A stretch of 64,000 bases of DNA from CAUZIB01 sp963578805 (lineage in GTDB: Bacteria; Acidobacteriota; Vicinamibacteria; Vicinamibacterales; UBA8438): NCBI GenBank assembly GCA_963578805.1, contig CAUZDY010000013.1:1-64000 (forward strand). The letters run 5' to 3'. The translations under genes and the position numbers were made by a program. Below are positions 24,659 to 32,773 of this stretch, in pieces. Below the pieces are notes generated by a model. The model saw nothing but the letters and a program-made list of their open reading frames with translations. It was not told where the DNA came from and ran no database searches. Position 1 is the first letter of the stretch; every line of letters starts with the position of its first letter.

Positions 24659-26155
24659 TCATCTGTCTGTCACCGGGACTTCACTGGCCGCGCGAATCAT
24701 CGCCTCGTTGAGCAGCTCCCAGGCGCGGCGGACGTGGTGCTCTGCGGTTCGAATGTGTCCCACGGCCAGTCGCAAAGCGAAGCGCCCGTCGAGTTTGGTG
24801 TGCGACAGAAACACCTCCCCCGATGCGTTGACGGCGTCCAAGATCCGAGCATTGAGAGCATCGAGCTGTGTGTCGGTCCACGCTAACGTAGCCGGCCGAG
24901 CCCGGAAGCAGACGACGCTCAACGGCACAGGCGCCAGTCGCTCGAAATCGTCGCTGTCATCCACCCATCCGGAGAAGAGCTGGGCCAGCCGCATATGCTC
25001 CGTCAGTCTGGATCTGATGCCGGCCGCACCGAAGTAGCGGAGCACGGCCCAGAGTTTCAACGCCCGGAACCGCCGACCGAGCTGAACGCCGGTATCCATC
25101 AGATTGGTCACGCCGGTCTCAGTCGTCGCGAGATAATCGGGCGTCAATGCGAACGTGGCGCGCACCATATCCATCCGACGGCAGTAGAAGGCGCTGAGGT
25201 CGAACGGCGTGAACAACCACTTATGAGGGTTGACGACGAGCGAGTCTGCTCGCTCGCAGCCCTGGAGGATGGAGGACGTCTCTGGCACGATCGCAGCGGC
25301 TCCAGCGTATGCCGCGTCGACGTGCAGCCAGATTGATTCTCGTTGGCACACGTCCGCGATCTTCGCGACCGGGTCGACGCTTGTCGTCGAGGTCGTCCCC
25401 ACCGTTGCCACGACCGCCACTGGCAGCCGGTCAGTCGACCGGTCAGCGTCAATAGCATTGCGCAAGGCGTCCACTCGCATCCGGAACTGCTTGTCGACAG
25501 GAATCCTGCGCAGGGCATCCTGCCCCAAGCCCAAAGTAATGGCCGCCTTGTCGATCGAAGAGTGAGCCTGCTCCGACACGTAGACGCACATCCGCGGAAG
25601 GCCGCTTCGACCGGCTAAACCCTTCGTTCGCACGTCGGGGACCGCAACCTCCCGCGCCGCCGCCAGGGCGTGGAGACTGGCGATCGATGCGGTGTCGTAG
25701 ATGACGCCGTCGAATGAGTCCGGCAGACCCAGCAGCTGGCGAAGCCAACCGAGTGCTACTTCCTCGAGCTCGGTCGCCGCCGGCGAAGTTCGCCACAGCA
25801 TTGCCTGCACGTTCAGGGCAGCAGTGAGGAACTCCGCCAGCACACCGGGCGCGCTGCCGGAGATGGCAAAGTAGGCGAAGAATCCCGGATGGTTCCAGTG
25901 GGTGATTCCAGGAATTAGCAGCGTCTCGAAGTCCGAGAAAATCTCGTCGAATCGGGTTCCGGTTTCGGGTGGGGTGGACGGAAGCGCCTCGCGAATATCG
26001 CCTGGTCTGACACGGGAGAGGACTGGACGATCATCACTACTTAGATAGGAGGCGATCCAGTCGACGAGTGCCCGGCCCTGACGTCTGAATTCCTCAGGTG
26101 GCATGTCGCCCAGGTCTCCCAGTGAAGGGTCATCCGTCACTGGCTGTGCCGCCAC
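24659..26155 (-). CDS. Pyridoxal-phosphate aromatic L-amino-acid decarboxylase (group II)
   Basis: A 498-residue fold-type I PLP enzyme. K312 in VVNPHKWLF is the Schiff-base lysine, D280 in HVDAAYAG contacts the pyridine nitrogen, and H198 in SEQAHSS stacks on the ring. HWNHPGFFAYF and the long N-terminal helices match animal and plant DOPA/tryptophan decarboxylases. The product is an aromatic amine and CO2. Exact substrate (Tyr, Trp, DOPA or Phe) cannot be read. The gene is intact and single, divergent from the OsmC-like gene. Confidence 0.88.
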   Translation of the reverse strand: MAAQPVTDDPSLGDLGDMPPEEFRRQGRALVDWIASYLSSDDRPVLSRVRPGDIREALPSTPPETGTRFDEIFSDFETLLIPGITHWNHPGFFAYFAISGSAPGVLAEFLTAALNVQAMLWRTSPAATELEEVALGWLRQLLGLPDSFDGVIYDTASIASLHALAAAREVAVPDVRTKGLAGRSGLPRMCVYVSEQAHSSIDKAAITLGLGQDALRRIPVDKQFRMRVDALRNAIDADRSTDRLPVAVVATVGTTSTTSVDPVAKIADVCQRESIWLHVDAAYAGAAAIVPETSSILQGCERADSLVVNPHKWLFTPFDLSAFYCRRMDMVRATFALTPDYLATTETGVTNLMDTGVQLGRRFRALKLWAVLRYFGAAGIRSRLTEHMRLAQLFSGWVDDSDDFERLAPVPLSVVCFRARPATLAWTDTQLDALNARILDAVNASGEVFLSHTKLDGRFALRLAVGHIRTAEHHVRRAWELLNEAMIRAASEVPVTDR

Positions 26156-26266
26156 TCACCGTCGATGACAACCCAGGTTCTTGGCCATGACACGGTCGAA
26201 GATTGTACCATCTAGTCTGAAGAGTTTTTTGAGCCAGTCTGCAGAAGTTTCAAAAAGGAGCCAGCC

Positions 26267-26731
26267 GTGGGAGACATCGTCCATACCAGTCGGTTGCGAG
26301 TTGAGCGTGTGAAGGGACCGGTTCGCCAGGCGTTCCTTGAGGGCTTCGACACGCCGATCCGATTCGGCGTTCACGGGGGAATCAAGGACTTCTACGGGAT
26401 CGAACCGGAGGAGGAGGTCCCGGCGACGCTGGACCACATGGTAGCCGCCGTCGGTGCCTGACTGCTTGGCACCCTTGCCCGCGCACTGGAGGTGCGCGAC
26501 ATTCCCGTGACATCGGACACGATCAAGACCGTGGTCGAGGGCGATATCGAAGCGATTGAGAAGGTTCTCAAGATTGTTCGGATCCGTGTTGGCTACACGC
26601 TGAAGATCCCGCAAGGCATGCGGGAGAAGGCTGAGCGGGCAGTCGCGCGGCACCCGATCAGCTGCCCGGCGGCCAACAGTATCAAGGGCTGCATCGAGCT
26701 GGACATCACGGCGGACATTACGGAGGAATGA
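26267..26731 (+). CDS. OsmC-like protein with in-frame UGA at the catalytic position (putative selenoprotein)
   Basis: A 154-residue OsmC-family protein if TGA 26459-26461 is read as selenocysteine 65. The frame is uninterrupted and family-like on both sides: PATLDHMVAAVGA before, LLGTLARALEVRD after. In OsmC proteins this position, after the G-A of the central helix, is the peroxidatic cysteine; the resolving cysteine is retained as C133 in HPISCPAAN. GTG 26267 follows AAGGAG by 6 bp. A SECIS-like hairpin starts 18 nt after the UGA. Expected role: reduction of organic peroxides or disulfides. OsmC-like selenoproteins are known in other bacteria. A pseudogene is the alternative, but is unlikely given these coincidences. 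Confidence 0.85.
26480..26498 (+). promoter_or_regulatory. SECIS-like hairpin of the OsmC-like gene
   Basis: A perfect 7-bp stem CGCGCAC / GTGCGCG with a 5-nt apical loop TGGAG. There are 25 nt between the UGA and the loop, and G is the second loop base. From memory, the bacterial SECIS model asks for a small loop with G in its first two positions, 16-37 nt from the UGA, so this fits. It would recruit SelB. Confidence 0.75.
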
Positions 26732-26735
26732 CGAA

Positions 26736-26942
26736 TTAGGAATCGAGCCGCACGGCGATCGCCTCTATAAACTCGGTCGTCGTGGCCGTTCCCCCGATGT
26801 CGCAAGTTCTGATGCGACCTTTCTCGAGGATCTGATAAAGGGCGCCGATGACGAGGTCGGCCGTCTCATCTTCTCCGAGATGGCGCAACATAAAGACCGC
26901 TGAGATCAGCAGGGCTGTGGGATTTGCCAATTGCTGACCAAC
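26736..26942 (-). pseudogene. Isocitrate/isopropylmalate dehydrogenase-family C-terminal remnant
   Basis: On the minus strand the sequence LANPTALLISAVFMLRHLGE leads to RTCDIGGTATTTEFIEAIAV, the C-terminal helix and closing motif of NAD-dependent isocitrate and isopropylmalate dehydrogenases. Everything before VGQQ (about 26942) is missing: beyond that point the frame holds unrelated sequence. About 68 of some 340-360 residues remain. It ends 4 bp from the OsmC-like stop, convergent with it, and meets a DUF255 remnant at its 5' side. Confidence 0.65.
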
Positions 26943-27266
26943 CGAGACGTCTACCTCGATCTTGCTCAGGAGCTTATGTTGTTTGCCATGCGTGCTCTCT
27001 GGAATGCTCGCCTGGGTGCGTTTGTCGACCGTGTCGTCGCAACGGATGATGTAGGGCTGCTGCGCCAGACAATCACGCCATTTGCGCTCAACTGCCGAGC
27101 CGCTCACCTCCTCGCTCGGCTCAGCTGCGACGGAGAGCGTGCTAACTTCCGTGAGCGAGCTCGGGCCGCACTAGCGTCTCAGTCCAATGTGGCACGAGCT
27201 CACAGCGTCGACGTCGCATCGTATGTGTTGGCGCTCGACGACGCCTGCTTTGCAGAGTCTCCGTGA
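26931..27266 (+). pseudogene. DUF255/YyaL-type (thioredoxin-domain) protein, C-terminal remnant
   Basis: About 111 residues resemble the end of the large DUF255 (spermatogenesis-associated protein 20-like) family: DVYLDLAQELMLFAMRAL, then ITPFALNCRAAHLLARLS. Full-length members have 600-700 residues, including an N-terminal thioredoxin fold that is absent. The fragment starts where the opposite-strand dehydrogenase remnant begins, at 26931-26942, suggesting a deletion or rearrangement joint. It ends 26 bp before the transketolase start. Confidence 0.5.
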
Positions 27267-27292
27267 TAAACTCCCCCCGCTTGGAGGTCGCT

Positions 27293-29194
27293 GTGTCAGT
27301 TGAAGAATCGTCACGATCAGCATTGATTCCTGCGTTGCAGACCATCGCGGCACGACTCAGAATCGAGTCGGTTCGTGCAACGTCTGAGGCCGGAAGCGGG
27401 CACCCATCGAGCTGCTGTTCCGCGGCGGACATCGTTGCGGCGCTCTTCTTCGGGCATATGCGCTTCGACCCCACGGATCCCCAGTGGGAAGACAACGACC
27501 GGTTTATCCTTTCAAAGGGCCACGCCGCGCCGCTGCTCTATGCGGTGTGGGCTGAGGCCGGGTTCGTCGAACGTAGCGATCTGCTTAGACTGCGAGAGCT
27601 CGAGTGCGATCTCGAGGGACACCCCACACCCCGTCTCCCATTCGTTGACGTGGCGACTGGTTCTCTCGGACAGGGAATCTGCGCTGCGATCGGCCTGGCT
27701 CTCAATGCACGTCGTATCGGCTCCGACTACCGCACGTATGTGATGGTGGGTGACGGCGAGTCGGCTGAAGGGTCGGTCTGGGAGGCAGCCAAAGTCGGCG
27801 AATGCTTCGCACTCGACAATCTTTGCGGGATCACCGATGTGAACGGCCTTGGCCAGAGCCGAAGCACTCAATGGGGTCACGATGTTGACGCCTATGCTGC
27901 CAGGTGGCGGGCCTTCGGTTGGCATGCACTGGTCGTTGATGGTCACGATCTCCAAATGATTCTCGATGCGCTGGACGAAGCGCGCCAGACCTCCGGTCGT
28001 CCCACGATGATCGTGGCGCGAACTCTCAAGGGGAAAGGCGTTCCCCTGATGGAGGGCAAAAACGGGTGCCACGGTCAAGCGATCAAGAAAGGGCCTGACC
28101 TCGACGCGACCCTTGCCGCGCTGGAGTCGCAACTCGTCGCTGGGACGTTGACACCGACCATTCCACCTCCTCCTACGCGAATCATTGAATCGGCCAGCGG
28201 GTCGGTCGGGGAGTTACCTCTTCCTGACTATCGTCTGGGCGACATTGTGGCTACGCGTGAAGCGTATGGGACAGCGCTTGCAGCGCTCGGTCGAGTCGAT
28301 CCGCGAGTCGTCGCTCTTGACGCCGACGTTGGAAATTCCACGTTCAGCGAGAAGTTCGAGCGTGTCTGTCCCGACCGGTTCTACCAGACGCACATCGCCG
28401 AGCAGGTGATGGTAGGGGCGGCCATGGGATTGGCCAGTCGAGGAGCGATCCCGTTTCCATCGACCTTCGCCTGTTTTCTGACTCGGGCATCGGACTTCGT
28501 TCGAATGGCCGGGATCAGTGGATCGAACATCAAGTTCGCCGGATCGCACGCAGGGGTTTCGATTGGGGAGGATGGCCCGTCGCAGATGGCCCTCGAAGAT
28601 CTTGCGATGATGCGAGCCGTCCCAGGCTGTGCGGTTTTCTACCCCTGTGACGGCGTGAGTGCCGAGCGGATCGTGGCGGCCGCCGCCCGCCACCAGGGCA
28701 TGACTTACATTCGAACCAGCCGTCCCAAGACCGAAGTTATCTACGCTCCGACCGAGGAATTCGACGTCGGTGGCTCAAAGGTGCTCCGCGAGAGCGAGTC
28801 TGACGTCGTGACCGTGGTCGCGGCTGGCGTCACCGTATTTGAAGCCTTGGCCGCCTATGATCACCTGCGGAGCGAGGGTATCTCGATTCGCGTCATTGAT
28901 GCCTATTCGGTTCAGCCGGTCGACACCGAGACTCTCGTCAGCGCGGGATTGCAGACGGGCCGACAGCTGATCACGGTAGAGGACCACTATTCAGTCGGTG
29001 GTCTCGGCGACGCCGTGAGCGAGGCAGTTGCTCATCATGGTATTACCGTCGCACGTCTGGCCGTCTGCGAGGTTCCACGAAGCGGTAAGGCGGCGGAACT
29101 GCTGGAGCGGTACGGTATTTCCTCTTCCCACATCATCGCTGCTGTGCACCGACAGGTGAATGCTGGTGCTCCCACCCGCGCTGACGGGTCGTAA
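27293..29194 (+). CDS. tkt: Transketolase
   Basis: A 633-residue single-chain thiamine-diphosphate enzyme transferring two-carbon ketol units in the pentose phosphate pathway or carbon fixation. The pyrophosphate domain has SEAGSGHPSSC and the ThDP/metal motif VGDGESAEGSVWEAA...N. The pyrimidine domain has HIAEQVMVGAAMGLA with the catalytic Glu. The C-terminal domain is complete. GTG 27293 is preferred because GGAGG lies 5 bp upstream; the longer GTG at 27263 overlaps the DUF255 remnant. Its length fits the shorter, animal-like transketolase group. Confidence 0.92.
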   Translation: MSVEESSRSALIPALQTIAARLRIESVRATSEAGSGHPSSCCSAADIVAALFFGHMRFDPTDPQWEDNDRFILSKGHAAPLLYAVWAEAGFVERSDLLRLRELECDLEGHPTPRLPFVDVATGSLGQGICAAIGLALNARRIGSDYRTYVMVGDGESAEGSVWEAAKVGECFALDNLCGITDVNGLGQSRSTQWGHDVDAYAARWRAFGWHALVVDGHDLQMILDALDEARQTSGRPTMIVARTLKGKGVPLMEGKNGCHGQAIKKGPDLDATLAALESQLVAGTLTPTIPPPPTRIIESASGSVGELPLPDYRLGDIVATREAYGTALAALGRVDPRVVALDADVGNSTFSEKFERVCPDRFYQTHIAEQVMVGAAMGLASRGAIPFPSTFACFLTRASDFVRMAGISGSNIKFAGSHAGVSIGEDGPSQMALEDLAMMRAVPGCAVFYPCDGVSAERIVAAAARHQGMTYIRTSRPKTEVIYAPTEEFDVGGSKVLRESESDVVTVVAAGVTVFEALAAYDHLRSEGISIRVIDAYSVQPVDTETLVSAGLQTGRQLITVEDHYSVGGLGDAVSEAVAHHGITVARLAVCEVPRSGKAAELLERYGISSSHIIAAVHRQVNAGAPTRADGS

Positions 29195-29209
29195 ACAGGC
29201 GGCTACGAT

Positions 29210-29536
29210 TCGGTTCGAAACGTCAGCCCGATCGAGCTCGACGGTTTTGGTCATAATGGTTGTGTGACGATCGGTAGATTCCCGAAACCGATCTTTATTC
29301 GGTGATGCCACAAGAGTCGACAGCTTTGCGTCAAGCAGGGCGGCCTTGTCGAAGCAAAACGTCTCTGTAACGGCCTGGTTCACGTACGTAATTGCGCCGT
29401 CGGAAATGATAGCGACGTCGTCCAGGATTAGATCAAGTGGCGCTCGAAACTGAGCTTCGCCTGTGCGTATGACTGTCTCGATCCGGGGATGCACGATCAT
29501 CACTGGATGATTCACCTGCGGTGACGCCGCTGCCAT
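29210..29536 (-). pseudogene. PAS-domain remnant
   Basis: A minus-strand frame from ATG 29536 reads a partial PAS fold: DDVAIISDGAITYVNQAVTE, then FDKAALLDAKLSTLVASP. No kinase, cyclase or other output domain follows; beyond about 29210 the frame only reads antisense through the transketolase gene. It is probably a fragment of a lost sensor protein. It lies just downstream of the SelW-like gene on the same strand. Confidence 0.45.
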
Positions 29537-29543
29537 AGAATGT

Positions 29544-29563
29544 GGCCGGCCCCGAAGCCGGCC
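29544..29563 (-). terminator. Hairpin downstream of the SelW-like gene
   Basis: A G+C-only 7-bp stem GGCCGGC / GCCGGCC with a 6-nt loop, about 30 bp after the SelW-like stop on the minus strand. It has no T-run, so a termination role is only suggested. Confidence 0.35.
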
Positions 29564-29591
29564 AGAGTGGAGTCCGTGGCCTGAGCGGGTC

Positions 29592-29834
29592 TTATGGCGT
29601 CGAGCTCGATGCCTCTTGAGCTCGAAGGGCAGCAATGACCTCTTCGTGGTCGGGAAACCGCCCGGTCTCATGTTTCGAAAAGACCGTTGTTCCATCGGCC
29701 ACGACGTCAAAGACCCCATTGTTTCCCTCGATTAGTTCCGATTCGATCCCAAACGTTCCGTTCACGGTGGCCGCCAAACTGGTGGCCTTGGGTCCGTACT
29801 TTCAACGGCCGCAGTAAGTGATAGAGATGTGCAT
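29592..29834 (-). CDS. SelW-like (Rdx family) selenoprotein with CxxU motif
   Basis: An 80-residue protein if TGA at 29804-29802 is read as selenocysteine. It begins MHISITYCGRU (C8-G-R-U11), the redox motif at the end of the first strand in the SelW/SelT/SelH fold, and continues with ESELIEGNNGVFDVVADGT and FSKHETGRFPDHEEVI, the family's G-x-FEV-x-V-G and FSK-x3-GRFP blocks. GAGAGGAGG lies 8 bp before the ATG. The closing TAA is at 29594-29592. A hairpin with an AGTTT loop starts 14 nt after the UGA. Likely a small cytoplasmic thiol oxidoreductase. With conventional decoding only ten residues would be made. Confidence 0.9.
29769..29787 (-). promoter_or_regulatory. SECIS-like hairpin of the SelW-like gene
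   Basis: On the minus strand the arms GGCCACC and GGCGGCC form seven pairs with one A-C mismatch around the 5-nt loop AGTTT. The loop carries the G-U pair of bases typical of bacterial SECIS elements. There are 21 nt between the UGA and the loop, within the usual 16-37 range. Confidence 0.7.
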
Positions 29835-29917
29835 GTTTCGCCTCCTCTCGTTCCGGGTCGATCCTAGCGCTGTCTGTCGGTGGGTCGCAATACCGGCCGT
29901 GGTAGAAATCGCGGGAT

Positions 29918-30133
29918 TTATCGCTGGTAGTCGCGATATACGTCACCAAACAGAGCGGCCAGCTCCCGTTTTGCGAGGACGGTAGTGAGGTAGCGCGCTG
30001 GCGGAAAGATGCCGAGAAGAAGGTAGGTGTCCAGGTAGTTGGTAAAGAAGGCGGTTGTTACCAGACCCAGCGGCGCACCGATTCGCCGAATTTGCCGCGC
30101 GCGCTCACCTCGTCCAGCTGAACCAGCGGGCAA
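29918..30133 (-). CDS. Small hypothetical protein, possible membrane methyltransferase C-terminal fragment
   Basis: A 71-residue frame with a TTG start, overlapping the end of the upstream flavoprotein gene by 29 bp in another frame. The end, KRELAALFGDVYRDYQR, resembles the C-terminus of isoprenylcysteine/phospholipid methyltransferase-like proteins, where an E-x-x-L-x-x-x-FG-x-x-Y-x-x-Y pattern follows the last helix. The preceding FFTNYLDTYLLLGIF could be a membrane helix. No other family domain is present, so it is either a fragment or a chance frame. Confidence 0.3.
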   Translation of the reverse strand: MPAGSAGRGERARQIRRIGAPLGLVTTAFFTNYLDTYLLLGIFPPARYLTTVLAKRELAALFGDVYRDYQR

Positions 30134-31667
30134 GGATCGATTTATGATGGGCCGAGAACCGAGTTTTCCGCATCAGTTTGGCCGCCTTCCGAATGGCGTC
30201 AGACTGGGTAGGATACGGGTGCATCGTTTCGCCGATCAGGCCTAGCCCGGCACCGGCTTTCATCGCCACAGTGATCTCGCTGATCAGGTCGCCGGCATGA
30301 CCCGCGACGATCGTCGCACCCAAAATGGTGTCGGTGCCCTTCTTGACGTGTAGACGCGCGAATCCAGCCGTTTCACCGTCCAGTACGGCCCGGTCAACCT
30401 CGTCAAGGTTTTGGGTGAACGTTTCCACCTCGATGCCCTTCTTGCGAGCTTCGGGCTCATACAGACCAACGTGCGCGATCTCGGGTTCCGTATAGGTGCA
30501 CCACGGAATGATCAGCGAGCTGGTGTGTGCTATGCCGAGCCCGAAGGGGTGAGGAAACAGCGCGTTCTGAATCACAATTTGCGCCATCGCGTCAGCCGTA
30601 TGCGTGAACTTGAACGGAAAACAGATATCGCCGGCCGCGTAAATTCGCCGGTTTGACGTCTGGAGTGAAGAGTCAACGATGACGCCCGTTCTGTCGAACG
30701 CCACACCCGCTGCCTCCAAGCCAAGCCCTTCGACGTTGGGGGAACGCCCGACTCCCACGAGGATCTCGTCGATCGCGAGCTCGTGGGTCGTTTCGTTAGT
30801 GGTGTAACGGATCACTTTCTCGTTTCCTCGTCGCTCTACTGAATCAGCACGGGCTCCAAACGCAAACACGACCCCATCGCGTCGCATCTGTTCCTGCACG
30901 ACGGCTGCGGCATCGGCGTCTTCTCGTGGCAGAATGCGTTCTAACTGCTCTATCAGCGTGACCTGACTGCCGAATCTGGCAAACGATTGGGCGGTTTCAC
31001 ACCCGATAGGGCCCCCGCCGATGACGGCTAGACGTCGAGGCCGAGCCGTAAGCGAAAATATGGTTTCGTTCGTCAGGTACCCGGTGTCTTCCAGTCCTGG
31101 GATCGGCGGCGCGGCGGCGCGGGCGCCGGCGCAAATGGCGGCCCGATTAAATCCGAGCGTCGCATCTCCCACCTGAACTGTTTCTGGCCCGGTGAAGCAG
31201 CCGTTTCCGATAAACACGTCGACTCCGAGGTCGGTAAAACGCTGGGCGGAGTCCACTCGGCTGAGCTGGGCGCGCAAGCGGCGCATGCGCCGCATGACCT
31301 GGCCGAAGTCGTGGCGAGGTACAGGGTCGGCTGATAGACCGAAGGCACGGCCGTTCGACGCGGCCGCCCAGGCTCGGGCCGCGCGGATGATACCCTTCGA
31401 GGGTACACAGCCAACGTTGAGACAGTCCCCGCCCATCAGGTGTCGTTCAACGAGCGCAACTCGTGCTCCCAGGCCGGCGCCCACCGCCGCTGTGACTAGC
31501 CCGGCCGGCCCGGCCCCGATGACAACCAGGTTGTATCGTCCAGACGGGATAGGGTTGGTCCAGTCTGACGGATGAACGTTGGCAACGAGTTGTTGGTTGA
31601 ACTCGTCGTCGGGCTCGACGAGAGCCGTGGCGCGAGATGCGCGATCGGCGGACATGGGAGCAGACAC
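30105..31667 (-). CDS. Mercuric-reductase-like FAD pyridine nucleotide-disulfide oxidoreductase
   Basis: A 520-residue flavoprotein. FAD-binding VVIGAGPAGLVTA is at about 48-60 and the redox-active disulfide C82/C87 is in GGDCLNVGCVPSKG. The NAD(P)-binding IGGGPIGCETAQ and FAD motif IYAAGDICF are present. The C-terminal dimerisation domain lacks the vicinal cysteines and N-terminal metal-binding domain of true MerA, so mercury reduction is unlikely. It belongs to the group annotated mercuric reductase in many environmental genomes; the natural disulfide substrate is unknown. Given bacillithiol genes in the same genome, a low-molecular-weight disulfide is possible. Confidence 0.85.
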   Translation of the reverse strand: MSAPMSADRASRATALVEPDDEFNQQLVANVHPSDWTNPIPSGRYNLVVIGAGPAGLVTAAVGAGLGARVALVERHLMGGDCLNVGCVPSKGIIRAARAWAAASNGRAFGLSADPVPRHDFGQVMRRMRRLRAQLSRVDSAQRFTDLGVDVFIGNGCFTGPETVQVGDATLGFNRAAICAGARAAAPPIPGLEDTGYLTNETIFSLTARPRRLAVIGGGPIGCETAQSFARFGSQVTLIEQLERILPREDADAAAVVQEQMRRDGVVFAFGARADSVERRGNEKVIRYTTNETTHELAIDEILVGVGRSPNVEGLGLEAAGVAFDRTGVIVDSSLQTSNRRIYAAGDICFPFKFTHTADAMAQIVIQNALFPHPFGLGIAHTSSLIIPWCTYTEPEIAHVGLYEPEARKKGIEVETFTQNLDEVDRAVLDGETAGFARLHVKKGTDTILGATIVAGHAGDLISEITVAMKAGAGLGLIGETMHPYPTQSDAIRKAAKLMRKTRFSAHHKSILARWFSWTR

Positions 31668-31747
31668 TATACGTCAGACGCCAGGTGACCTCGCGACGAT
31701 CCAGAGGCGATCATGATGAACCACCAGACTCTATCTGGCTTACCGCG

Positions 31748-32773
31748 TTAGCGTGCGATATCTCCCTGACGGAGAGGCCGTTGCGGTGTAAGTGGCTCAT
31801 CCGGGTAGAGGTCGGCGACGTACTGCTCGTAGCCATTAAAAATCGGGGTATCGAACGGTTCTTCGGTGTCGAGCCAAAACGAGACATTCTGGGGCCATCG
31901 CGGGTGTGGGATATTCGGGTTGATGTTCGAGAGAAAGCCGTACTCGTGCGGTTGGACCTGCCAGAACGTCTTGGGCTCACTTCGCAGGAATTCGATCTTT
32001 ACGATCGATTTTGGGCTTTTGTAACCGTACTTCCAGGGCACGATAATTCGGATGGGCGAACCATGCTGTCTGAGTAAAGGCTTTCCATAGACTCCGGTCA
32101 CCACCATCGCAAGTTCGTTCATCGCCTCATCGAGCCGTAACGCTTCCTGATAGGGCCATGGATACCAGGGTGTGCTCTTGAGACCTGGCATTTCATCTTC
32201 GGCGGCGGCGGTGGTGAACTTGACATACTGTGCCTGACTGGTCGGGTCTGCCTGTTTGATCAGCCGGCTCAACGGAAAGCCCGACCATGGGACGTTCATG
32301 GCCCACCGTTCCACACATCTGAAGTGGTAGACACGCTCCTCATGCTCAAGAGCGAAGATGTCGTCTAGGTCGAGGGTCATCGGATTGTTGCATTCGCCCG
32401 TGACCTCGACCTTCCAGGGTTCGACGGTGAAGTCGCCGCAAAACTGCCAGACGGGTCCGCCGCGTCCCGAGAGGAACTCATAGAAGTTATTGTGCGAGCC
32501 GGCGACCTCGGGGGCGGTTAGGTCGTTTCGGTTGACCAGTGAAGGAATCTCATAGGCGGCGTTACGGTCGGCCGGAAACACATCGGATCGCTGCAGAGGA
32601 ACGTCGATGAGTGACTTCTGGGGACGTTGCGCCGCACCTGCCGACGTGCACATGGCCATGGGTGTTGCGAGGATACCCACACCGAATGCCGATAGGAACT
32701 TCCGTCTGTTGAAGAACATTTCCGGCGGTGTAATTCGCCGAGATGGAAGGCTCTTGAGATACTTTCGATCCAT
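31748..32773 (-). CDS. msrP: Protein-methionine-sulfoxide reductase catalytic subunit MsrP
   Basis: A 341-residue molybdopterin enzyme of the sulfite oxidase family that repairs oxidised methionines in periplasmic proteins. A Tat signal is visible as NRRKFLSAFG (22-31). C153 in YHFRCVERWAMNVPW is the Mo-ligating cysteine. KYGYKSPKSIVKIEF near the C-terminus is typical of MsrP/YedY. The membrane haem partner MsrQ is not adjacent, so the electron donor is unresolved. Molybdate uptake genes lie 10 kb away. The start ATG 32773 fits the Tat signal. Confidence 0.93.
   Translation of the reverse strand: MDRKYLKSLPSRRITPPEMFFNRRKFLSAFGVGILATPMAMCTSAGAAQRPQKSLIDVPLQRSDVFPADRNAAYEIPSLVNRNDLTAPEVAGSHNNFYEFLSGRGGPVWQFCGDFTVEPWKVEVTGECNNPMTLDLDDIFALEHEERVYHFRCVERWAMNVPWSGFPLSRLIKQADPTSQAQYVKFTTAAAEDEMPGLKSTPWYPWPYQEALRLDEAMNELAMVVTGVYGKPLLRQHGSPIRIIVPWKYGYKSPKSIVKIEFLRSEPKTFWQVQPHEYGFLSNINPNIPHPRWPQNVSFWLDTEEPFDTPIFNGYEQYVADLYPDEPLTPQRPLRQGDIAR

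Noticed and set aside
26492..26731. A separate 79-residue gene starting at GTG 26492
   Set aside because: It is the second half of the OsmC-like protein in the same frame as 26267-26461. The GTG falls inside the SECIS-like stem and has no ribosome binding site.
27512..28132. Minus-strand 206-residue frame inside the transketolase gene
   Set aside because: It is antisense to a highly conserved enzyme, with no homology or ribosome binding site.
28991..29719. An intact 242-residue PAS protein on the minus strand
   Set aside because: It would overlap the end of transketolase by about 200 bp, and only about 100 residues in the middle resemble PAS.
29592..29777. A 61-residue SelW-like protein starting after the UGA
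   Set aside because: It would lack the first strand and the redox motif. The strong Shine-Dalgarno and ATG at 29834, with CGRU in frame, give the complete fold.
30105..30107. UGA at the end of the mercuric-reductase-like gene as another selenocysteine
   Set aside because: The protein already has a complete C-terminal domain, the translation beyond the UGA is unlike any family, and no Cys is expected there.
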